A DNA stretch of 64,000 nt from Streptomyces sp. ATexAB-D23 (GTDB lineage: Bacteria > Actinomycetota > Actinomycetes > Streptomycetales > Streptomycetaceae). A program made the position numbers and the translations under genes. The stretch spans positions 25,369-89,368 of the forward strand of contig NZ_KB892068.1 of assembly GCF_000373645.1 (NCBI RefSeq). The letters are read 5' to 3'. Below the pieces are notes generated by a model that ran no database searches, had not been told where the DNA came from, and saw only the letters and a program-made list of their open reading frames with translations. Shown piece after piece: positions 58,501-64,000 of the stretch; position 1 is the stretch's first letter; each line of letters opens with the position of its first letter.

Positions 58501-58832
58501 GCGGCCGTCAGGAGGGCACGGCCCGGGGCTCGGGGGCGGCGGCGCCCCTGGGCGTCGGGGTCCCGCTGCGGGAGGAACGCGGTGCGCTTCTCCCGGTCGC
58601 GCATGGCGGTACGGACCCGGGTGCGGGGTACCGGGGTCGCGCAGCGGGCGCTGATGACCGAGCAGGCGACGAGCGCCGTGCCGGCGGCCGCGGTGGCGGC
58701 GAGCGCGACGGCGGCGGAGAGGCTGCCGCCCTCGGCGAGGAGCACTTCGGTGAGGAGGAAGAGCAGGAGCCCGGCGGGGCGCAGGGCGCGGGAGAGACCA
58801 CGGCGTACGCGGTTCATGGCGTCGGCATTCAT
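58497..58832 (-). CDS. Small membrane protein (DUF6412-like)
   Basis: A 111-residue protein with two membrane segments (about 20-55, LLLFLLTEVLLAEGG then AVALAATAAAGTALVAC) and a basic Arg-rich cytosolic tail. It resembles the DUF6412 proteins found next to YidC-like genes in Streptomyces; this is recognition by pattern. ATG 58832 follows GGGAAAGGGGGC. It is transcribed towards the insertase and likely in its operon (173-bp gap with repeats). Confidence 0.7.
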   Translation of the reverse strand: MNADAMNRVRRGLSRALRPAGLLLFLLTEVLLAEGGSLSAAVALAATAAAGTALVACSVISARCATPVPRTRVRTAMRDREKRTAFLPQRDPDAQGRRRPRAPGRALLTAA

Positions 58833-58851
58833 GGGGCTGCCCCCTTTCCCA

Positions 58852-58901
58852 GCTCGCTCACTCACGCACTCGCTTGCTCGCTCACTCACTCACTCGTTTG
58901 C
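58852..58901. repeat. CTCACTCACTCA-type microsatellite
   Basis: Short CTCRCTCA/CTCGCT units run over about 50 bp directly upstream of the DUF6412-like gene start, where they form part of its promoter or 5' leader. Copy number may vary. Confidence 0.75.
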
Positions 58902-59038
58902 TTCCAACCGTCCATCCGTTATACACGATGCCCCGAAGCGGTCAACGGCCGTCGACAGCCCGTGCACAAGCCCGCGCGTGCCCGGCCCCGAACAAGCCCG
59001 TGGGCAAGCCCGCGCGCCCGCCTCCGGGCAGGCGGGCC

Positions 59039-60538
59039 TCAGCTCACCCCGACGGGCACGTCCAGATCGTCCCGGGCCAGTACCTCCTCGTCGGGCCGCT
59101 CGTCGCGCTCGCGCGGACCGGCGTACGTGACCACGAGCGCGACGGCGAGGTTGGCTCCGAGGGCGACGATGCCCACGTTCACGCCCCACACCGGATCGTT
59201 CTCCGTGAACACGAAGCCGCACACCACACCGACCCCGACGACGAGCCCGCTCATCGCCCCGGCCAACGTCAGCCGCCGCCACACGAGCCCCAGCAGCACC
59301 ATGGGGAGCAGCTGCGCCATGCCCTCGTACGAGATGAGCGAGAGCCGGACGAGGGTGTTCGGGGCGGTGTAGGTGAGCAGGAGCGCGAGGCTTCCGGCGA
59401 CCACGACGACCAACTGGGCCGCGCCCTTCTGCCGCCGCTCCCAGCGCGGGACGAGCGAGAGCACGCTCCGCCCCCACATGGTGCCGATGACCAGCATGAA
59501 GACGGCCATGGGCACGATCGAGGACAGTGCGGCGGCGACCCCGATGATCCCGACCGACCAGGCGGGCAGCGAGTCCACGACGAGCTTGAAGAGGGCGAGG
59601 TTGGACTCGGCGCCGACGAGCCCCGGCACCACGAACAGGGCGGCCATGCCGAGCAGCATCGGGACGAAGAGCAGGACGTTGTAGGCGGGGAGCCACATGG
59701 CGTTGCGGCGCAGCACGTCCGCGTTCTTCGCGCCGAGGTAGCCGGCGACGGTGGTCGGGAAGATCACGACGGTGAGGGAGTTGAGGAACGAGGTGGTGAT
59801 GAACCAGGCCTGCCCCAGCCCGCTGTCCCCGTGCCCGGGGAAGGTCAGCCACTCGCTCTTCTCGGTGACGAGCCGGTCGAGGAAGGGCCCGTAGCCGTCG
59901 AAGTAGTGCACGGGCACGTAGATCGCCAGGAAGCCGAGCGTGGCGATGACCAGGACGTCCTTCAGCACGGACACCCAGGCGCTGCCGCGCAGCCCGCTGA
60001 CGACGACGAAGCCGGTGGTGACGGCGAAGGCGATGAAGTAGGCCCAGTTCAGGCTGATGGCACCGTAGGAGATCGTCGAGACGACGACGCCCATGCCGGT
60101 GATCTGGAGCTGGATGTAGGGGAGCAGGAAGACGGTCGCGAGGACGGCGACGAGCGCGCCGAGCCAGGGCCGCGCGAAGCGGTGGGCGACCATGTCGGTG
60201 ATCCCGACGAGTCCGTGCTCGCGCGCGTACGCCCAGAGCAGCGGCCCGACGACGTAGCCGACGGCGTACCCGCAGGACATGTACGCGACGACGTAGAGGA
60301 CGGGCGCCCCGTAGTTGTAGCCCCAGCCCGCGGCGCCGAGGTAGCTGAAGCTGGTGTAGCCCTCACCGGCCATCAGCACCCAGATGAAGACGGTCCCCAG
60401 GCTGCGCCCGCCCACCGACCACTCGGCGAGCCCGCCCCCGCCCTCACCGCCGCGCCGGCCGCGTACGGCGAACAGCCCGAGGGCGACGGTGGCCACCATG
60501 AAGACCCCGAAGACGGAGGTCGCGACGGCGGCGTTCAC
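59039..60538 (-). CDS. Sodium:solute symporter family protein
   Basis: A 499-residue SSS-family transporter with about 13 membrane segments. GGRSLGTVFIWVLMAGEGYTSF and SCGYAVGYVVGPLLWAYAREHGLVG are typical of the monocarboxylate/organic-acid branch (MctP-like); the solute is not identified. GTG 60538 overlaps the stop of the small DUF3311 gene by 4 bp, so the partner is made with it. The C-terminal 30 residues are acidic and cytosolic. Confidence 0.9.
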   Translation of the reverse strand: MNAAVATSVFGVFMVATVALGLFAVRGRRGGEGGGGLAEWSVGGRSLGTVFIWVLMAGEGYTSFSYLGAAGWGYNYGAPVLYVVAYMSCGYAVGYVVGPLLWAYAREHGLVGITDMVAHRFARPWLGALVAVLATVFLLPYIQLQITGMGVVVSTISYGAISLNWAYFIAFAVTTGFVVVSGLRGSAWVSVLKDVLVIATLGFLAIYVPVHYFDGYGPFLDRLVTEKSEWLTFPGHGDSGLGQAWFITTSFLNSLTVVIFPTTVAGYLGAKNADVLRRNAMWLPAYNVLLFVPMLLGMAALFVVPGLVGAESNLALFKLVVDSLPAWSVGIIGVAAALSSIVPMAVFMLVIGTMWGRSVLSLVPRWERRQKGAAQLVVVVAGSLALLLTYTAPNTLVRLSLISYEGMAQLLPMVLLGLVWRRLTLAGAMSGLVVGVGVVCGFVFTENDPVWGVNVGIVALGANLAVALVVTYAGPRERDERPDEEVLARDDLDVPVGVS

Positions 60539-60723
60539 CGGCGGTCCCCCCGCCGGGTCAGCCACACGGCGACGGGGGTCAGCAGGGTCGCTCCGAGCAG
60601 CCAGAGGAAGAGGAACGGCAGCCCGAGAACGACGGGCCGCACCCGGTTCACGAACGGCAGCGCGCCGAGGTAGAGCACGTAGGGGACCAGCAACCACAAC
60701 AACTGCGGACGTCGTCTGAGCAC
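60535..60723 (-). CDS. DUF3311 small membrane partner of the symporter
   Basis: A 62-residue protein with two membrane segments (LLWLLVPYVLYLGALPF and LFLWLLGATLLTPVAVWL), the DUF3311 pattern. GTG 60723 gives the usual short family N-terminus (LRRRPQLL). It overlaps the symporter start by GTGA. Such small proteins pair with SSS transporters and are thought to be needed for their assembly or activity. Confidence 0.85.
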   Translation of the reverse strand: MLRRRPQLLWLLVPYVLYLGALPFVNRVRPVVLGLPFLFLWLLGATLLTPVAVWLTRRGDRR

Positions 60724-60913
60724 GTCGGGAAACCTTACGACCTCGGCCGTTGCGCGCGCTGACGGCGGTCGTGCCCAATCTTCGTGCCGTTCACGGTGCG
60801 GATGCGAACGTGTGGGCGGGTCGTGTCCGATCGCTGGGCGCCGAACCTCTGTCACGCAACCGCCGAGTACGCGATAATTGACGGGCTTTCAGGTCTGACG
60901 GGGAGGTTGGGAC
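60724..60913. other. Divergent region before the STAND unit
   Basis: 190 bp. A GATAAT (60873-60878) could be a -10 for the rightward membrane-protein gene, but no good -35 is seen. Base composition is slightly less GC-rich than the neighbouring genes. Confidence 0.4.
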
Positions 60914-61336
60914 ATGACTGTTTCGGGGGCTGCGCGCACCACCGCGTGGATTGTCGCCATCGCGGCCGGGCTGGTCTCGGCTGGGCTGATCGCGGCGCTG
61001 ATCGTCAATCCCGGCATGGCCGACCGCACCGCAAGTGTGACGGGTGCCGTCGTGGGGCTCGCCGCTCTCGCGTTGTCCGTGGTCGCTCTGGCGCGTGGTT
61101 CCGGAAGCAGTGGTGGGCGACGGCAGGTGCGCGCCGGGCAAGGTGGCATCGCTGCTGGCGGAGATGTGGTCGGCAATGCCGTCGGTGATCGTTCCGCAGT
61201 CGTCGGTACCTCCACAGCACCCGGCAGAAACCCTGCCGCTGGGCAGCCGACGGACGTGCGCGCCGGGCGGGAGGGAATCGCCGCCGCCGGGGACGTACGG
61301 GATAACGCCCTCGGCGACGACAGCGAACGCCGATGA
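60914..61336 (+). CDS. Small membrane protein with two glycine-rich motif repeats
   Basis: A 140-residue protein. Two membrane segments (about 10-31 and 42-60) are followed by a tail with two copies of one motif: residues 72-95 (VRAGQGGIAAGGDVVGNAV then GDRS) and 115-138 (VRAGREGIAAAGDVRDNAL then GDDS). The same motif occurs at residues 35-57 of the next protein. ATG 60914 has GGGGAGG upstream. The stop overlaps the NB-ARC start (ATGA). The shared motif suggests that the two proteins interact, with this one providing a membrane anchor. Confidence 0.75.
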   Translation: MTVSGAARTTAWIVAIAAGLVSAGLIAALIVNPGMADRTASVTGAVVGLAALALSVVALARGSGSSGGRRQVRAGQGGIAAGGDVVGNAVGDRSAVVGTSTAPGRNPAAGQPTDVRAGREGIAAAGDVRDNALGDDSERR

Positions 61337-63870
61337 GCCCTCGTTGGCGGCGGCGCCGGGGCGGCGAGGCGGCCTCCACAACGGCGAAGGCGCCTGTTCC
61401 CGACCCTCGACGCGCACCGGGGAGTCCCGAGCGCATCATCGTGGGCGACGGCGCGGTGGGGGCAGGCAGAGACGCGAGCCACAACGCGGTCGGCACCAAC
61501 AGCGAGGTGAACGACAACCGGACAGTGCACATCCACTTGGCCGCCCGTGAGGTGACCTGGCCGATCGAGGTCGGCATCGTTCCCGGCCTCGCCTCGGCGT
61601 TCCAGCCGCGTACGGCGCTACGGGACGAGATCGACGCCGCTCCGGTCCAGGGCGCTGCGGCTACCCCGACGCAGATCCTGTCCGGTGGCGGCGGGGTGGG
61701 CAAGTCCCAACTCGCCGCCTCATACGCCGCCGAGGCCGTCCACGCGGGCACGGACCTCGTGGTGTGGGCAGGCGCGACCGAGGTCCAGCAGGTCATCGCG
61801 GTGTACGCCCAGACAGCCACTCGCGTCTCCGTGCCGGATGCGACCGGCGAGGACACCGAACGGGACGCGCGGGCATTTCTGTCGTGGCTGGCCACCACTG
61901 ACCGCCGGTGGCTCGTGGTCCTGGACGACATCACCGACCCGGCGGGCCTGCGGGGTTGGTGGCCGTCCAGCCGGACCGGTACCGGGCGGGTTCTGGCCAC
62001 CACCCGTATCCACGACGCACGCCTCACGGGCAACGGGCGACGACGCGTACGGGTCGGCGTCTACACACCGGACGAGGCAACCGCGTACCTCCGTACCCGC
62101 CTGACCGAGGACGACGCCGAGCACCTTCTCGACGACGCCGTCGGCGACCTTGCCGCAGTGCTCGGACGTCTGCCGCTGGCGCTCGGACACGCTGCCGCCT
62201 ACATGCTCAACCAGGACCTTTCCTGCGCGCGGTATCTGAACCTGTTCAGCGACCGCACCCGGCCCCTCGGGCAGTTGCTCCCCGAAGAAGCCGACGCCGA
62301 GGGTTACGGACGAGAGATCGCCACCACCCTGCTGCTCTCACTCGACGCCGCCCAGCGCACCGAGCCAGTCGGCCTCGCTCGCCCTGCTCTCCGCCTCGCC
62401 GCCTTCCTGGACCCCGCCGGGCATCCCCGCGCCCTGTGGACGACCCCGGCCGTCCTGACATACCTCACCGAACACCGGGACCCGGCCCCGGACGACGCAC
62501 CCCGTCCCGAGGACGTCACCGCCGAACAGGCCGAAGCGGCCCTCCGCGTCCTGCACCGGTACGCGCTGATCAGCAGCGGCCATAGCCAGGACCCACGTGC
62601 CCTGCGCATCCACGCACTCACCGCCCGCGCCACCCGCGAGCCGCTCGGGGACGCAGCCCTGCCCGCCCTCGCCCAGGCTGCTGCCGATGGCCTACTGAAC
62701 ATCTGGCCCGACCCCGATCACGACCATCCCGAACTGGCAGCGTCCCTGCGCGCCAACACCGACCAGCTCCACCAACTCACTGGCGGCCACCTCTGGCACC
62801 CGAAGGGCCACGAGGTCCTCCACATCGCCGGATCAAGCTGGATCAACACCGGCTTCGCCGCACCGGCGGTGGCGTACTGGAAACACCTCGTCACCACCAG
62901 CCGCGATTTTCTCGGTCCGACGCACACCAGCACTCTCCGCGCTTGTGCCGGGCTCAGCAATCTGTACGGGGGCACGGGGCAGCAAGCGGAGGCCATCCCT
63001 CTGACGGAACGTGTCGTGGCCGACTGCGAACGACTCCTCGGTCCCACACATCACAGCACGCTCGCGTTCCGCGCCGACCTCGTCACCTTCTACGCAGACG
63101 CCGGACGGAACGCGGAAGCCCTCATCCTGGCGAAAGAGATCCTGACCGACCGCAGGAAAGCCCTCGGCCCTGAACACCCTGACACCCTCTCCGCCCGCGC
63201 CGCTCTGGCCTTCGCCTACAGAAAGGTGGGACACATCGAGGAGTCGGTCACACAGACGGAGAACCTCCTGAACGACCAGACGCGAATTCTCGGGCCCGAA
63301 CATCCCGACACCCTTCGCACCCGCGCCAACCTCGCCGCCTCATACGGGGACGCGGGGCGCACCGAGGACGCCATCACCCAAGCGGAACGCGTCCTGAACG
63401 ACCGGGAACGCTACATCGGCCCCACCCACCGCGACACCTTGACAAGCTGCGCCACCCTCGCCTCCGCCTACAGCCAGGTGGGACGCGTCACGGAGGCCAT
63501 CCCCCTCGCGGAACGCTTCCTGACCGGCCAGGAACAGCTCCATGGCCCCACCCACCTCGATACCCTCCGCGCCCGCACCAGCCTCGCCCTCTACTACGCC
63601 CAGGCGGAGCGCAGCACGGACGCCATCGCGCTGGAGGAAAGCGTCCTCGCCGACTGCGAACGGTTCCTCGGCCCCACCCACCTCTATACCCTCCGCACCC
63701 GCTCCAACCTCGCGGCCTCATACGGGGACGCGGGGCGCATCACGGAGGCCATCGCCCTGACGAAAAGCGTCCTGGCCGACCGGGAGCGAATCCTCGGCCC
63801 CGAACACCCCGAGACCGCCTACACCCGCCGCCTCCTTTGGAACCTCTCGGCCAGACAGCTCGGTCAGTAG
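61333..63870 (+). CDS. NB-ARC STAND NTPase with tetratricopeptide repeats
   Basis: An 845-residue STAND protein. A basic Arg-rich start and the shared glycine motif (35-57, GDGAVGAGRDASHNAVGTNS) precede VHIHL. The NB-ARC ATPase follows with Walker A GGGGVGKSQ (Lys124) and Walker B WLVVLDD (Asp198-Asp199). A winged-helix/arm region follows, then seven 42-residue kinesin-light-chain-type TPRs plus a partial one from residue 527. Many STAND proteins of this design sense a trigger and oligomerise in defence or regulation. No effector domain (TIR, nuclease, protease) is seen, so output may pass through the membrane partner. Coupled to it by ATGA overlap. Confidence 0.88.
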   Translation: MSPRWRRRRGGEAASTTAKAPVPDPRRAPGSPERIIVGDGAVGAGRDASHNAVGTNSEVNDNRTVHIHLAAREVTWPIEVGIVPGLASAFQPRTALRDEIDAAPVQGAAATPTQILSGGGGVGKSQLAASYAAEAVHAGTDLVVWAGATEVQQVIAVYAQTATRVSVPDATGEDTERDARAFLSWLATTDRRWLVVLDDITDPAGLRGWWPSSRTGTGRVLATTRIHDARLTGNGRRRVRVGVYTPDEATAYLRTRLTEDDAEHLLDDAVGDLAAVLGRLPLALGHAAAYMLNQDLSCARYLNLFSDRTRPLGQLLPEEADAEGYGREIATTLLLSLDAAQRTEPVGLARPALRLAAFLDPAGHPRALWTTPAVLTYLTEHRDPAPDDAPRPEDVTAEQAEAALRVLHRYALISSGHSQDPRALRIHALTARATREPLGDAALPALAQAAADGLLNIWPDPDHDHPELAASLRANTDQLHQLTGGHLWHPKGHEVLHIAGSSWINTGFAAPAVAYWKHLVTTSRDFLGPTHTSTLRACAGLSNLYGGTGQQAEAIPLTERVVADCERLLGPTHHSTLAFRADLVTFYADAGRNAEALILAKEILTDRRKALGPEHPDTLSARAALAFAYRKVGHIEESVTQTENLLNDQTRILGPEHPDTLRTRANLAASYGDAGRTEDAITQAERVLNDRERYIGPTHRDTLTSCATLASAYSQVGRVTEAIPLAERFLTGQEQLHGPTHLDTLRARTSLALYYAQAERSTDAIALEESVLADCERFLGPTHLYTLRTRSNLAASYGDAGRITEAIALTKSVLADRERILGPEHPETAYTRRLLWNLSARQLGQ
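62911..63867 (+). repeat. Array of 126-bp TPR-coding repeats
   Basis: Seven 126-bp units start at 62911, 63037, 63163, 63289, 63415, 63541 and 63667, each opening with LGPxHxxTL or a close variant, and an eighth partial unit starts at 63793. Units 4 and 7 share long almost identical DNA (TCATACGGGGACGCGGGGCG at 63339 and 63717), pointing to recent duplication or gene conversion. Confidence 0.9.
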
Positions 63871-63933
63871 CTGCCCGGTCGGCAGTCGGGGACCACTGGG
63901 CCGGTGCCGGCCTGCCTCTCGGCCCCGCCCCGG

Positions 63934-64000
63934 TCAGCGCCCCCGCACCCCTGTCAGCTTCCCCCACACGACGAGCCGGTAGCGGGAGGTGAACTCGGGG
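63934..64000 (-). CDS. C-terminal end of a gene continuing past the window (tentative)
   Basis: On the minus strand the last 64 bases before a TGA at 63934-63936 read EFTSRYRLVVWGKLTGVRGR. The codon pattern is GC-rich at third positions and the sequence is protein-like, so this may be the 3' end of a gene convergent with the STAND gene. Too short to name a family. Confidence 0.4.
   Translation of the reverse strand, partial: PEFTSRYRLVVWGKLTGVRGR

Overview
The window is high-GC actinobacterial chromosome, almost certainly Streptomyces. The evidence is GC-rich third codon positions, frequent GTG and TTG starts, and recognisable Streptomyces core genes: orn, a ceb cellobiose-type cluster, cdgA, and the lpmP/cslA/glxA/cslZ tip-glycan genes. 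I count about 50 protein genes, four tRNA genes (one His, three identical Lys), one 15-codon leader peptide and many terminators, operators and repeats. There is no rRNA, CRISPR array, prophage or complete insertion sequence.

Layout. 1-2509: the right end of a small inverted-repeat element, orn, tRNA-His and an FMN glutamate-synthase-like oxidoreductase. 2717-9220: LacI regulator (cebR), GH1 beta-glucosidase and the ABC sugar importer cebEFG, all on the minus strand, with three CebR-type palindromes. 9666-12327: a GntR regulator divergent from leuA, whose leader looks like a complete leucine attenuator. 12434-16825: CBM2-GH18 chitinase, two-component pair and a secreted protein. 16876-21907: spermidine-synthase-like protein, small unknowns, an HTH-TPR regulator, a histidine phosphatase and a PAP2 protein. 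21768-25908: a three-gene operon that looks like a split Dna2-type nuclease-helicase. 26003-30840: small genes, tRNA-Lys, M6-like protease and the c-di-GMP protein CdgA. 30894-37552: an ectoine-type ABC importer (ehuBCDA) with an IclR regulator, an Asp/Glu-racemase-like (EutA-like) gene and a flavin monooxygenase. 37549-39560: a 179-bp MITE-like element, tRNA-Lys and an MFS exporter with paired operators.

39692-49296 is the tip-glycan region: LPMO (lpmP), SPFH protein, cell-wall hydrolase with peptidoglycan-binding repeats, tRNA-Lys, cellulose-synthase-like cslA, copper radical oxidase glxA and GH6 hydrolase cslZ. Together these would make, modify and trim a beta-glucan at hyphal tips. 49656-53193 carries a class F sortase, its partner protein, a NagD-like phosphatase and an LAXTG-anchored surface protein. 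53623-60723 holds an ROK regulator divergent from a Gfo/Idh oxidoreductase, an FAH-fold hydrolase, a YidC-like insertase and a sodium/solute symporter with a DUF3311 partner. 60914-63870 is an accessory two-gene unit: a small membrane protein overlapping a NB-ARC/TPR STAND NTPase that carries the same short motif.

The best candidates for undescribed biology are the split Dna2-like operon, the membrane-protein/STAND pair, the leaderless Leu attenuator at leuA, and the MITE-like element that supplies the stop codon of one gene and abuts the start of another. All functions here are read from sequence and family knowledge; no searches were run.
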